From Kalaharituber pfeilii (Eukaryota > Ascomycota > Pezizomycetes > Pezizales > Pezizaceae), in NCBI GenBank assembly GCA_015179045.1, contig WHUZ01000050.1:1-64000 (forward strand): a stretch of DNA of 64,000 nucleotides, given 5' to 3'. How positions within the stretch are numbered: position 1 is the first letter of the stretch; each line of letters starts with the position of its first letter. The translations under genes were made by a program, and so were the position numbers. The notes beneath the pieces are model-generated. The model saw only the letters and a list, made by a program, of their open reading frames with translations, ran no database searches and was not told the origin of the DNA. Of the stretch, positions 11,088 to 21,800 are shown piece by piece.

Positions 11088-12299
11088 GAGAGGTATGTGA
11101 AATACCCGACAGAGCGAATTTCCCCGAGGGGTGAATTTTCGAGGATCCTTCAGCTCACCACCTCCGTTGCCAGCACATCACCCCACCCCTGTCGCGCCAA
11201 GACAATGACATTGAGGTACAGAGACATCGAGATCGGTGTCGCGGGGTACTTGGAAAGGAACCACAAGTTGGAGAGAGGTGCTTTCATGTACTTCGTGTGT
11301 ACAGACCCTGAGCGACGGCAGTTTATTTCCGCAGACGGGGACGCAGACGCAGTGAAGCCGGTATGGCAAGGCGAGAGGTTCGGGCGGCCACCACCACCAC
11401 CACCGCCGCCACCTTCACAGGTATTGGGGTTCAGCCCCATCGTGTGGGTGGCCACTCCTCCGTCACTACCGACACCTCCACCGCCACCACCGCCACCCGC
11501 CGAAGGGAAGGGGAAGCGGGCATCATCACCGCCGATCTCTACTCGGACGAGGAAGAGAAAGGCTCCCCGCCTCGGTGAGGCACCACCTAGGGCAGCACCA
11601 CCACCACCACCACCACCGCCATCACCATCTCCGCCGGTACCACCAGCACCAACACCATCACCTCCACCGGCAACACCGCATTCGCCGCCGCCGACCTCGT
11701 CGGCAACACCGTCACCGCCGGCATCGCCGGCTCCACCACCGCGCAAGACATCTTCCACCGCCCCGAGAAGACGAGAGCTGCCGCGCGGCAGTCCCAAGGG
11801 GAAGGAACCGAGTGACAGGGTCCAGACAGGCATCGTTGTGCATGGGGTTGCGCTGAGGAAGGATCTGGGCAGGGTACAACGATGGCTGGGGGAAGACAAC
11901 AAGGACCTGGGGAGGGTGGTCGGGATCCGCTGGCTTCGAAGGAAAGACCTACTGTTGGGGGAAGGGAAGAAGACAAGTTCGGTAGTGGTATTTCTGGAGA
12001 GTCAGAAGGATGTAGACAAGGTCAGACTCGGAGGAAGATGGTTGAGGGCGTGTCAGTACGAGGCCGATAGGGGAAGGGGTTGAGGTCGAAGGCTGGACGT
12101 TCTCCCCCCCGCAACACAGAGCGACAGCGGGAACCACATGTAGTTAGACAGTGAAGGGTTAGGATTGGTGACTTTTGGCGGGAATGCTTCGGTCGTTGTA
12201 TTTAACCCTCTTTTATTTTTTAGCTAAACATCGCCATAGCCCACAGGGCGGCATGCGATAAATGATATAAAAAAAAAAAAAAAAAAGAGAGGTATGTGA
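11088..12299 (+). mobile_element. gag-only retroposon, complete between 13-bp TSDs
   Basis: GAGAGGTATGTGA is repeated exactly at 11088-11100 and 12287-12299. The 1186-bp body holds a 5' leader of about 100 nt, one open frame (11205-12083), a short 3' UTR and an A-tail hairpin with oligo-A. No endonuclease, reverse transcriptase or RNase H is encoded. The A-tail is the same one that ends LINE-A fragments, so this looks like a non-autonomous element carrying only an ORF1-type protein and mobilised in trans. A second, truncated copy lies at 9668-10150. Confidence 0.88.
11205..12083 (+). CDS. ORF1/gag-like protein of non-autonomous retroposon
   Basis: 292 residues from the first ATG of the element (MTLRYRDIEIGVAGYLERN). 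The N-terminal about 75 residues are unrecognised. The middle (about 75-200) is very rich in proline, with runs of 6-9 Pro and basic patches such as TRTRKRKAPR. The C-terminal about 90 residues (TGIVVHGVALRKDLGRVQRW, GIRWLRRK, GKKTSSVVVFLE, LGGRWLR) resemble the RRM-like or 'IVVHGVP' module of fungal LINE ORF1 proteins, which bind element RNA. CCHC knuckles, usual after this module, are absent. The frame is intact and bracketed by a perfect TSD, suggesting recent insertion. The family call is recognition by eye and should be checked. Confidence 0.72.
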   Translation: MTLRYRDIEIGVAGYLERNHKLERGAFMYFVCTDPERRQFISADGDADAVKPVWQGERFGRPPPPPPPPPSQVLGFSPIVWVATPPSLPTPPPPPPPPAEGKGKRASSPPISTRTRKRKAPRLGEAPPRAAPPPPPPPPSPSPPVPPAPTPSPPPATPHSPPPTSSATPSPPASPAPPPRKTSSTAPRRRELPRGSPKGKEPSDRVQTGIVVHGVALRKDLGRVQRWLGEDNKDLGRVVGIRWLRRKDLLLGEGKKTSSVVVFLESQKDVDKVRLGGRWLRACQYEADRGRG

Positions 12300-12405
12300 G
12301 TCAACGATAAATATAACCGAAACACCATAAGCGCCAGACATGGTTCATATGCATGAAATAATCAAGTAACAAACAAGTGATAACGGAGTGAATTACTATT
12401 AAAGG

Positions 12406-12611
12406 AAACTGCAACATAGAATTTCTTCGCTGGGGTCAAGTTCTAGAAGCTAGGAGAGCGGGGGCGACGGCGCGTGGGGGCCATGTACGTAGAGAGTTAG
12501 TTTAGCCTGTCTCCGGGCTATGAGGGCTTGCCCAGGGACCCTGCCATGGCCAAGTGCTACAAGCGGGGTTATGTGATTTAAAAAAAAAAAAAAAAAAAAA
12601 ACTGCAACATA
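12406..12611 (+). mobile_element. C-family retroposon, about 160 nt plus poly-A
   Basis: Exact TSD AAACTGCAACATA at 12406-12418 and 12599-12611. The body runs from GAATTTCTTCGC through CCTGTCTCCGGGC, ACCCTGCCATGGCCAAGTGC and GCGGGGTTATGTGATTT to about 20 A. It is the longest C copy here and shows the segment 5' of the terminal hairpin that most copies lack. Confidence 0.88.
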
Positions 12612-12942
12612 AGCGCAACGGATGTACCATTCCAACAAGTATATCAGACCGTACTTAGGTACAAGGCATCTCGAGATATTCACCGCATTCCCTATACTCC
12701 ACCACCATGCCTCCTCTCATTACGCTCCCTCCTTGACCTTTTTTACTCAAGATACCTCCATAACCTGTTGGATGATGCTTCTTTGGCATCAATAGCATTA
12801 CGGACTGCAGTACGGAAAACCCTGGCTCAACGTGACGACACTACTGAGGTTGGGGAATTATTTTCAGGAAACTGTTCCTGTCAAGTAGGATGTATGACCC
12901 AGCGATGTCGCTTCAGAAAGCACCTACGTACCTGTTCATCAT

Positions 12943-12944
<2 letters not shown>

Positions 12945-12991
<47 letters not shown>

Positions 12992-13420
12992 TCATTCCCC
13001 GCGTGCCGCCCTATGGGCTAAGGCGAGATTTCTTCTAACATACATTGAAAAGAAAGAAGCACATGAAAAGAATGATTGCAAGCCTCCAACTCTGAAACCC
13101 TTAGTGTGCAAGTAGGAAATAGAAGATAAAAGTCCGTCACTAAACCCCTGAGTAGACGAGCGGCGATTAGGAAATAAAAGATGTGGGACCTCGGTTACTA
13201 AATCTTCATACGTCGAATCTCTGCATTAGCGTCATTAGTGGGTCTTTGTCTTTCTCGTTGCCCTTCGGGGGTGTCGCGATGTCCTCCCTGCCCCCCGGCC
13301 ATAGGTTTTTCCAAACTCTACATTCCTCCAGCAGGTGTGCCATTGTCTCTTCGCGCTCTCCACACCACCTGCATTCCGGGCTGTCCGCCTTGCCTATCGA
13401 GAATTTCCAAGCTCGCAAGG
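12945..13420 (-). mobile_element. LINE-A fragment, 3' end with zinc-finger C-terminus
   Basis: Reversed element: a T run of about 48 at 12945-12990, then the reversed A-tail, a 3' UTR, then the end of a LINE ORF2. Coding text 13206-13418 is AWKFSIGKADSPECRWCGE, then EETMAHLLEECRVWKNL. This is the C-x2-C-H-C knuckle found at the C-terminus of many fungal LINE ORF2 proteins, and it closely matches 15.0 kb. A possible short duplication (GTTCATC) is too weak to fix the ends. Confidence 0.75.
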
Positions 13421-13500
13421 TTCATCCTCTTATCATCCTGATGTGGGATGCCAAAATCGGGCTACAGAAGAGTCAGATGATGAGGTACAAGGGAAAGAAA

Positions 13501-13510
<10 letters not shown>

Positions 13511-13532
<22 letters not shown>

Positions 13533-13840
13533 ATTCACGTAACCCCGCATACAGGCTACCAGCCTATGGCAGGGACCCATATACCCGGGCCAGGTTTGAG
13601 GCTTAACCTTTGAGAGCGCAGCTCTTGCTGGCCCTTCTTATAGTCAATCCTGCATGCCTTCCATCTATTGTCTAACTCGCTATGATATCATGATCTACCT
13701 GTAGATATCCTTCAGCCACTGCCTCGCATCATCTAGAGGTCCATCCGGTGGCTCTGCTCCTGGAGACCCATTCAGTGGCTCTGCCCCTGGAGGTCCATTT
13801 GGTGCCTCTGCTCCTAAAGGTCCATCTGGTGGCTAACACT
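13511..13840 (-). mobile_element. LINE-D 3' fragment with coding minisatellite
   Basis: A T run and reversed D-tail (ATTCACGTAACCCCGCATAC, AGGCTACCAGCCTATGGCAG) are followed, on the minus strand, by the end of a reading frame. Its last residues are DDARQWLKDIYR, stop at 13695-13697. Immediately N-terminal are about 3.5 repeats of nine residues of the type SPGAEPPDG. The same D-tail and poly-T end the larger LINE at 45.7 kb. The 5' end is not defined. Confidence 0.65.
13738..13834 (-). repeat. 27-bp tandem repeat, about 3.5 units
   Basis: Units start GGTCCATCC, GACCCATTC, GGTCCATTT and GGTCCATCT, each followed by (G/C)GTG-CTCTGC-CCT. The 27-bp period preserves the reading frame (9 residues), so the array expanded within a translated LINE C-terminus. 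Confidence 0.8.
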
Positions 13841-13984
13841 GTGCTATGACCATGCTGTCAGATCCTTGCAATATACATCTGTACCCAGTCCATATTTCAT
13901 TGCCAGACTATAGCTATCAGTTGATCAAGCCAAATTGTCACTAGTCGCTTTACAGGTCCATGGGTGTATATCAATGAACACTTC

Positions 13985-15338
13985 GACAAGAGACTGCACT
14001 TAGGGAAAGCAGCCTGGAAGTGGCCTCCCGACTCACGAAGATACCGCCCAGCAAGAGAAGACAGCTATACACCAGCATAGCCAGAAACATCGCCACATAC
14101 GGCAGCTGGGCCTGGGCCAGCTATGCCAAAGGAGCTCTAAAAGAGAAGAAGCTTAGGCAAATGGAGAGTTGGCAATACACCGTCGCCAGAGACATCATAG
14201 GAGCCCCCTGGGGGACCAGGAGAGACATAGTGGAAGGGATAGCCAACCTAGAGTCAGTAGAGACATTCGTACACGGCAAAAAGGAACGAGTGGAAGCCCG
14301 AACCCTAAGGTTCATGGACGAACCGATTCTGGACCCGCTACCGGACACGCGATACTTGCGAGGCACCCTAACACACCGAGACCCCCTCCCGATACACATC
14401 TTCCCCTTTCAACCTAGCGACCTAAGCAAGGAGGAATGGGAGGAAAATATCAGGAAGGCAGAGGACGAGGGATGGAGGAGCGTGTACACCGACGGAAGCC
14501 GGGTGGACGATTCGACAGGAGCTGGGACATTCTGCCAGAAGAGAGACGAATCCTTCTATCTAGGGAGGATGAGCACCGTCAACGACGGGGAGATGATCGT
14601 GATCAGTCACGCACTCAAACAAGAGGGAGAAGTGATGATAGTCACCGACTCCCGCACAGCGATCGCCAGACTCCAGAAGATAGCAAACGGGGACCCGACC
14701 GTGGAGGGCACAACGCAGGAGGTCCGAGAGCAATGGGAGAAAAGAATCGCCAGAGGCGACAAAGACCTCGCGGTAACATGGGTCAAGGCACACAAAGGAG
14801 TCAAAGGCAACACCGAGGCGGACAAGGCTGCCAAGGTGGGCACCGCGTTACAGTGCGAAGAGGAAATCGCAACAGAGGCTGGAATCCGACAAGAAGCCAA
14901 AGCTCTTAGAGCTGGCGAAAGAAATCGCCTCCATCTATCCTACCGGCCGCTGCAGCAAATAGACAACCGCAGAAGGATATCAACACCCTCGGGAACAAGG
15001 GGCTCAAGGAGTGGAGATACAGCATAGGCAAGGCGGACTCTCCAGAATGTCGATGGTGCGGAAGGGCACCGGAGAACCTAGCTCACTTAGCCAACGGATG
15101 TCAGACATGGAGGAATAAGCTAAAAGACGGGGCGGACGGACTGAGACAGCCGGAGAAGGGAACGAACATTGCGGAAGTATTGGAATGGGCAGGACAGGAG
15201 TAGAGGGCCAGCTTATTTATCTATTTACTTGTTTATTCCTTCATTTACCTTCCTATTTCTACATGTACCTAACTAAATCTCGCCATAGCCTATCAGGCGG
15301 CACGTGAGTAATGATATTAAAAACAAAAAAAAAAAAGG
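13985..15338 (+). mobile_element. LINE-A fragment: connection region, RNase H, zinc finger, A-tail
   Basis: 5'-truncated non-LTR retrotransposon. The frame 14020-15027 contains GIANLESVETFVHGKKERVE and RYLRGTLTHRDPLP. An RNase H domain follows: YTDGSR (Asp), NDGEMIVISHA (Glu), VTDSRTAI (Asp) and WVKAHKGVKGNTEADKAAK (His, Asp), with all catalytic acids present. After a frameshift near 14990, the C-terminal knuckle SIGKADSPECRWCGR with H-x-C follows, stop at about 15203. The 3' UTR, A-tail hairpin and oligo-A end at 15338. A 5' frameshift near 14010 and the loss of the RT show it is dead. Confidence 0.88.
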
Positions 15339-15413
15339 GTGGATTTCCCCTTCCCGGGTAGGCCCTGACACTAGCCAGGGCATCCGGCTCCTCTGTTCTT
15401 AACTCAGTCCTAT

Positions 15414-16446
15414 GGTGATGTTCATTAAGAAGGGACCAGGTGTAAATACTGGCTTGTTCGCTAACTAATACACAAAAATCCCTTCCTTTTTATATCCTAG
15501 GACTTTCTCTTAACAAGTTAGCTTTGCCATATACGGAGTATTTCTACGACAAAACTGCCTTTAGATGTCAGATAACTTGACTTTGGCTCCTGACAGTAAG
15601 TATATTCCGATCTATAGCATTTTTTTTAGAGATTGTGGACTTTGGCAACAGGTATGCATTTGAATTCTATGTTATTCTTGTTTTCAGTGTAAGCTGCATT
15701 TGGCTAAATTTTTTGGTCAACAGCAGAAATATGCTTACAATAATTGTAAGTATAATTTTTGATGCTCTACGACTAATAGTTCTTCAAGTTCTTGATTCTA
15801 TGTCTGATCTTACTATTAATTATTTATTTACGTACTATAGTAGATGGATAGGTATATGGTACAGAGGAGTTTACACAACGTGTAGGGTAATTAGTAGAAG
15901 GGTCAAGCTGGTAGATCATTCCCGTATATAGTAATTTTTCAATTTATGCTAGTACTAATTCTGGCATTTTTGGCGCCTTGGCATGTAACCCGACAGAGGC
16001 CTCGCATATAAAGTATTAAATATTTGCTCTTATATTTCTCAATACCACATTTTTAGTTTTTAATTTGGAGGTCAAGGATTTGTAGAGCAGACTATCTATG
16101 GGTTTTATCTTTTAATCAGATGTGGTTGGGTGATGAAATAAAATTGCTGGTTGAGGTCAATAATTTTGGTCGGGGGGAGGCAGACCTTAAAAAACCTCCC
16201 AAAACTGACGGCGAGGCAGACAGACTGGTGGAATTACTAGAGTGGGCAGGACGGGAACAGCAGATGGCAGGACGGACCACTTTTCTTTCCCTTTTCTTAT
16301 CCTTTTCCTTTTCATGATACGCATCACATTTATGTAACTAAGAGACCTCGCCATAGCCTATAAGGCGGCATGCGAGTAATGAAATAAAAAAAAAAAAAAA
16401 ATCAATAATTTTGGTCGTCAGGGGTCCCTTCTTGATGAACACCACC
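15414..16446. repeat. imperfect inverted repeats bounding about 0.8 kb AT-rich segment (possible DNA transposon)
   Basis: GGTGATGTTCATTAAGAAGG at 15414 is mirrored at 16423-16446 by GGTCCCTTCTTGATGAACAC, with two or three mismatches over 24 bp and weaker similarity outward. The enclosed DNA is AT-rich with no recognisable transposase; an open frame at 15635-15931 has no motifs. A LINE-A tail (16157-16417) inserted later. No TSD of the outer element is evident. Confidence 0.5.
16157..16417 (+). mobile_element. LINE-A 3' end, 16-bp TSD
   Basis: TCAATAATTTTGGTCG is duplicated exactly at 16157-16172 and 16402-16417. The 229-nt body encodes the last residues of LINE-A ORF2 (LLEWAGRE-like), a T-rich UTR, then CCTCGCCATAGCC, GGCGGCATGCGAG and oligo-A. 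Confidence 0.9.
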
Positions 16447-16863
16447 ACATAGTTCATGATTAACATTAAGTTAGCTACTTTTTATTTTTTTTTGTTTTGT
16501 AGTAGCGATAATCAATCAACCTTAAGCTAGCTACTTTTACTTATAGAAACGACCGTCATGGTACTTGTATATCCAAGGTTGCAACCAATCAGAGATTCAA
16601 AATTCTTGGAAGATATTATATACTTATAAGTCAAGGGTACAATCAGCTCAACGATCCGTCGTTCCAGCAGTCCATCCACGAGCGCGCCAGAACTATTCTG
16701 TTGGCTCACCAATATCTATCAAGAAAGAAAGCAAAAGGTGCAATTGATCTCTCACTCAATGTCGGCTTGCAGATACGGTACTAGTACTATCCACATATTC
16801 CTCCTTCATAATGTCGTAGTTTATAAATCCTAATCAATAAGCACAAAATCCTCATACTTGCGC
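16447..16863. other. spacer downstream of the protease gene
   Basis: No gene or repeat recognised. It should contain the 3' end of the minus-strand protease transcript. Confidence 0.4.
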
Positions 16864-18500
16864 TCACAGCGCATCAGCCTATGTGCGTAGAAGCCTCGAA
16901 TCAAATTGAGTGAAAACAGTCTCCATGATAACTTACTTGTGGGTGACGCAGCTTCAGCTTTCTTAGTAACAGTCCCGGCCGCCCTCGCTCCTGCTCGAAC
17001 TGATCCCCCGGCGGCGGGATATCATGAGGACTTGCGAGCAACTTCCAGTCGCTTGGTTTTGGGTTATCGATTTCCTCATGCGTTTGCGCCACGATAATCC
17101 TGAATGGGTGGCCTGAAGGCTCGAAGAGAGGTGGTAAGGAACCGCTACCCGTTGCCGCTGGAGCTTTGGTAGTAGGGCGCTGTTGAAACCTCACCAGGCA
17201 TGCCATGCTGATGTCTGTGCAAGCAATTACCTGCTCCGGAGCAGTGTTGGAGTTTGTGTTGAACTCGAGATATCGCCGTTCTTTGTGCGGCAAGGCGTGT
17301 GAGAGAACGTAGTGAACAGTTTGAGGAGCAATTCTTTGGCGGCCACGATGCTCCGAGGAGTTTGTGTACGTCCGAGCTTGGATGATATCGAAGGTCGTTA
17401 ACGAGCGATCACGGCGAGGTCCAGAAAAGACGTAGCAGGGTACGACGCCATTGCTCGGACTGCCAGCAGATAGTCCTATTTGCAAGAAGACTCCATCAGG
17501 GAGTTTCAGGTCATCTTCAAACTCGGTGGAATGTAGTTTGATGGACTTCTTCAACAAAACGCCGTCCGCTTGCGACCACCTGAGAATGTCCTGTATTGTA
17601 TTGACCTCAAGGCGCGTTCCTCGGTTGCCTTCACCCGGTTTTTCTCCATGGTAGTTACTAGAGATGAATTACAGTTAGTATCAAAAACTGCATTTGACTT
17701 AAGGTCGTATTGAAACGAAGAACTCACTGTATTCCAACTACAACTGCCTCACCGCCAAAATCAACCCATACAGGGCCGCCGCTCATGCCTTGGTCCGTGG
17801 CGGCAGTGTAATGAAGTTGGCGTTTGTCAACATGGGTGAAGCGGCCGTTCCCAGTTTCCAGGATCGGGTCTTTAGAAATAAAATTTGATGATCCTGGGTA
17901 CCCGCCTACTTGGGCATTCAGTCCTACACCCTGCCCGAGGGAGCTGGAGTTAAGGTCCATCGATGCGAGGGCGATGTTGTAGCCCAAAGAATCTCTGGGA
18001 ATATGACTGTCAGTTCGATCCAGCAGAATGATTCCGTAGTCGTAAATAGCGTTTTGTTGAGTCGGCGATTGTTCGTAGGGCTGAGCGACGCGGCATTGAG
18101 TAGGCATCACAACCTGCGTGGACCACTTGCCTCCTGCATCTTGGAGCCAAAGGACAATTTTCTGGACTCGCTGTGCCTGGGTTTGGCCTGGCTTCGGAGC
18201 GCGAATAAAGTTATGTCCCGCGGTGACGATAACATCTTGGGTCGTGCCAGGGATGTTGAGAAAGAAGCCTGTGCCAATCGCTGGACCTTTTTCAGACTCA
18301 AAGTAGAGGTCAAGGCGTACAATGACCTGGTACAGCCAGTTGGTTTTCGTAGTTGATCGAGAAGTGTCGGCGAGTCCCAAATAGCCAGCGATTCCGGCAT
18401 CCGCTAGCACTCTGGAAAGCTGTGACCAGGTGGAGTGGATTGCACTCACAAGAGTAGCGAGGGAGCGTTTGATCGAAAAAATAGAGGTACCAAAGCGCAT
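16864..18500 (-). CDS. trypsin-like serine protease with unknown C-terminal region
   Basis: Exon 1 is 18500-17728 and exon 2 starts at 17657. The 70-nt intron 17727-17658 has GTGAGT, ACTAAC and TAG and joins VVVGI to HNYHGEKPGEG in frame. The chymotrypsin-fold triad is visible: His96 in VTAGHNF, Asp154 in YDYGIILLD and Ser240 in DQGMSGGPVW. There is no clear signal peptide, so an intracellular protease is plausible. About 250 residues after the domain are unrecognised. Exon 2 can read through to a stop at 16901. A strong GTAAGT at 16936 and CATAG at 16879 allow a 58-nt last intron, ending the protein a few codons later at 16864; I prefer that model, but only RNA can decide. An A-tail retroposon sits 150 bp upstream of the start. 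Confidence 0.82.
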
Positions 18501-18643
18501 TGGGACGTTCTAGGGTGCGTGACTACTAGACTGGGTGCTTGTCAGACACGCGGAATAATTCAATATTGAAAGATAATGGCAAGGAGGTGCTGTGAGGCCA
18601 CAACAGCAGTTTTGTATTGAAATTGATGGTACATATATGGTGT

Positions 18644-18728
18644 AACTCGCCTTCAGTCTCGCCATAGCCCGCAGGGCGGCATGCGAGTAATGATACGAAA
18701 AAAAAAAAAAAAAAAACTCGCCTTCGGT
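18644..18728 (+). mobile_element. A-tail mini-retroposon in protease upstream region
   Basis: The 57-nt insert begins CTCGCCATAGCC exactly at the hairpin base and ends in about 19 A. The flanks read AACTCGCCTTCAGT and AACTCGCCTTCGGT. It lies between the protease start and the next gene, in the likely promoter of the protease. Confidence 0.88.
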
Positions 18729-19851
18729 GTTGGTATCTTCTCCGACGGTGATATCGAAAAACAGTCCAAGGACTGCTACGCATCAAAACCTCTTCAGCCG
18801 CCGTACTTGACACTAACCTCTCCGGTCACCTATGCCAGTGCAGGAGCAGCACTTCATTGTATTGGTGAACAGTTTGATCATATGCCGCCCACTACATACT
18901 GCCTCAATGTGCATTAATATCCCCAAATTTGGCACTGAGCTGGCATGCAACACTGTCAGGAAATTAAAACTGGTCGCGCTACTCCAACTAGGCTGCTCTG
19001 CAGACTAGCTGCAGCTAAATGTTCCTTCTCATAGGCTGGTAGCCTGTATGTGGGGAAATGTGACCACTTAAATAAGTCCACTCTAAGAAGCTCATTTAAA
19101 TCAGAACTCATCAATGTGCAGCGCAGTGGCCCTCGACTGGTTACAATAAGGTATGACAACCAAGTTATGCAGCATACATTACATACCGTATCTTACGACC
19201 CAAATTTGTTAAAATTCTAAAAGAGCCCCGCAATGAGGGATCTGCTAGGTTTGCTAGATCCATGTGCCCTTCCCTAGAGATGACCTATAACATAAAGGCG
19301 GCAGGGCGAATTGGGAGTCACGTAGGCCAATACTCGCCACGCTCGCAGTCCTGTGATCACTCAATCGTTATTATGTTACAGTGAGTTTCTAGCTGAACCG
19401 GGCATGGAGGGCGACGACGGACGCCTCGTCAAGAACCCTGCGATCGGCTGCTTTGCCAGTCCAGATTGGGCAGGCGAACAACTGTATGATCGCACTTCTC
19501 AGGCTTCGAGCGACGAATATTGATAATGGTAAAATTGAAAAAAATTATAAATAATCAAACAAGCAAATAAACTGACAGCTTCAAGGTGACGCATTTGCCT
19601 TCCAGAGTATTCATCACTCATGCGAAATCTCAAGTCTAATGCAGGCATCAGGTTGATGTTTAACTTGTTCTTTATTCTTGCATGGTCGGCGAACGATTAA
19701 CTTATCGCCTCATATCATCCCCAAAACGATAGCAACGATATTATCCCATTCCGTATGCCCTGCTACCCGAATTCCATATCCCACTGACGCGCGAATCTCT
19801 TTACCGCCCCCTTCAACTTCTACTTCTCACGACGAACTCTTCTATTTTAGT
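18729..19851. other. intergenic between divergent genes
   Basis: Separates the minus-strand protease from the plus-strand ankyrin-VWA gene and must hold both promoters. No CDS or repeat recognised. Confidence 0.45.
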
Positions 19852-21800
19852 ATGGCTGCACCATCATTGGACCTCATTGCTGCTGCGCGCAATGGGAGTC
19901 TCACCCGGAAACATATCTATGAATTTAAAAACAAAGGTGGTGATATAAACGCCAAAGCGAGTAATGGTCTGACACTCCTCTGCGCTGCTGCCATGGGTGG
20001 GAGCGCAGGTACTGTGCGTTCTCTCCTTAGGTTCGAAGCCGGAGTCAACAAAGCATCAGATCTTGACTGCACTCCATTGTGGTTCGCCACACGGATCCTC
20101 GACAAGGAAAAGGCATACAGGGTCGTGAACCATTTGCTGAGTGCTGGTGCGCAAGTCGAAGTGACCTCACATGAGAAGATGATGAATACAACTCCGTTGA
20201 TGAATTCCTTACGCGCGAATCAGGGACTCAAAGTCATCGGTTTAATTCTCGCCAAAAAAGCATCACCGGACTTTGTCTCTGACGCAGGCAAAAGCAGGAA
20301 ACAGGCTAACGCGACAGCTGTCGCAAATTTTCTGGGGAACAGTCGATATGAGATGGTCCTAAAGCATGCGCAGGATGTACTAGAGCAGAATAAGTCTCGA
20401 CTTTCCTTTATCTCTGGAATTAACAACCTTTTGAGCTTCATGATAGCAGTTGTGAACAAATTTACAAACAACTCTCTGCAAAAGACATTTCGGGTGGCGG
20501 GAGAGCCTAAACAGGGCACAGTAAGTATTGTTATAGAAATTTCATCCACGTTTTTACCGAGCTTGAGATTGATAATTTTTGGAAGGTATATGATGCCCCA
20601 AAATTTGACCCGGAAGCATTCAAGAATGAAATAAACCAACAAATCATCTCCTCTGGGCTCAATGCATTCTTTCCTGCGGAGAGTACCTTCCTACAGGCTG
20701 TCATCACCAAAGCCAACACTTTCGCGAAACGGGGCGAGTCCGCCCTCGCGGCTCCTGAGTACCTACCCGGCTTGACGCAGCTTAGTTTATACCAGCCTAT
20801 TATCTTCTGCGGTAAGCTGACCATGATCTGAAAATTACTTGCATAGTTTCCTCCAAAAAGCTACTGATTCCTGAATTGCCCCGTGTTAGACAACAGCGGC
20901 TCTATGAGAACCGGTACCCGGATCGATTCCATGATCGAAATTGTTACCCGTATTACAGAGATAACGAACCACCTTGTCCCAGACGACGAAGGCATCGAAA
21001 TTCGATTTCTCAACACCCGTGCAAAGGAGCAGGGCTTGTACAGTCAGTATAAGAAGATTAGGACGGCGCAGCAGGCCACCAGCATGCTGGCCTCGGCAGA
21101 CTACTCAGGACCAACTGAGTTAGGCACCGTGTTGAAGGCCCAGGTTTTGCAGCCACATGTTTACGATATCATCGATAACGGTCGTCGATTAGAGAGGCCG
21201 TTGTTCATTTCAATCATCACAGATGGCTGTGTAAGTTTATCGGATCCATAGTTCATTACCAGTCTGTTACTCACATGCAACCTCAGCCTACTGAGGTCCC
21301 TGAAAATCACCTGGACGAGGTAATTATTGAGTGTAAGCAGAAACTTAGGGAGAGAGGGTACGATCTCAGAAGTATGTTCAGTCAAACCTGTCCCCAATCG
21401 CCAATCGAACCAAATCAGTATGCTGATAACTCCGCGTTCGAAGTTGTGAACTTTCAAATAAGCCAAATCGGCGATGACGATTCAGCGGATGCCTTCCTCC
21501 ATAGAATTCAGACCGATCCTAGGATTAAAGATCACCTTTATGTTACAACAGGTATATCATACCTGGATTTGTCCGCGGTATGACCTCTTGCGAATAGAAC
21601 AAGAAGCTAATAACTATTACTTGTGATAAACAGGAAAATTGGACGAAGAATTTAGGAGATACAACGACAATGAGGAAGACTTGGAGATATATGTAAGTGC
21701 CAGAGCCTGTAGATGAATAGTTACTCGGGTATCGCTAATGAATGAACTTCAACTTCAGCTGTACAAAGTACTTATGACGCCGATTTTAAGTGCCACCTAA
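19852..21800 (+). CDS. ankyrin-repeat and VWA-domain protein
   Basis: Seven inferred exons: 19852-20520, 20586-20811, 20890-21230, 21287-21371, 21444-21551, 21634-21692 and 21759-21800. They total 1530 nt, 509 residues, in one frame. Start is MAAPSLDLIAAARNGSLTRK. Ankyrin repeats span about 25-150 (NGLTLLCAAAMGGSAGTVRS, CTPLWFATR, TTPLMNSLRAN). A VWA domain follows from about residue 298, with MIDAS pieces DNSGSM, SGPTELG and ITDGC. It continues as IVNFQISQIGDDDSADAFL, YVTTGKLDEEFRRYNDNEED and LYKVLMTPI. Five introns are required by frame. The fourth (21372-21443, 72 nt, GTATGT, CTGATAAC, AAG) could be retained without a stop, but splicing restores the family text. VWA-MIDAS proteins of this type bind partners via a metal ion; specific function is unknown. 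Confidence 0.87.

Noticed and set aside
11150..11902. Glycine-rich minus-strand frame
   Set aside because: It is the antisense shadow of the proline-rich gag-like frame.
12406..12611. C-family element as a tRNA-derived SINE
   Set aside because: No convincing A or B box was found in the 160-nt body; it looks like a LINE 3' end.
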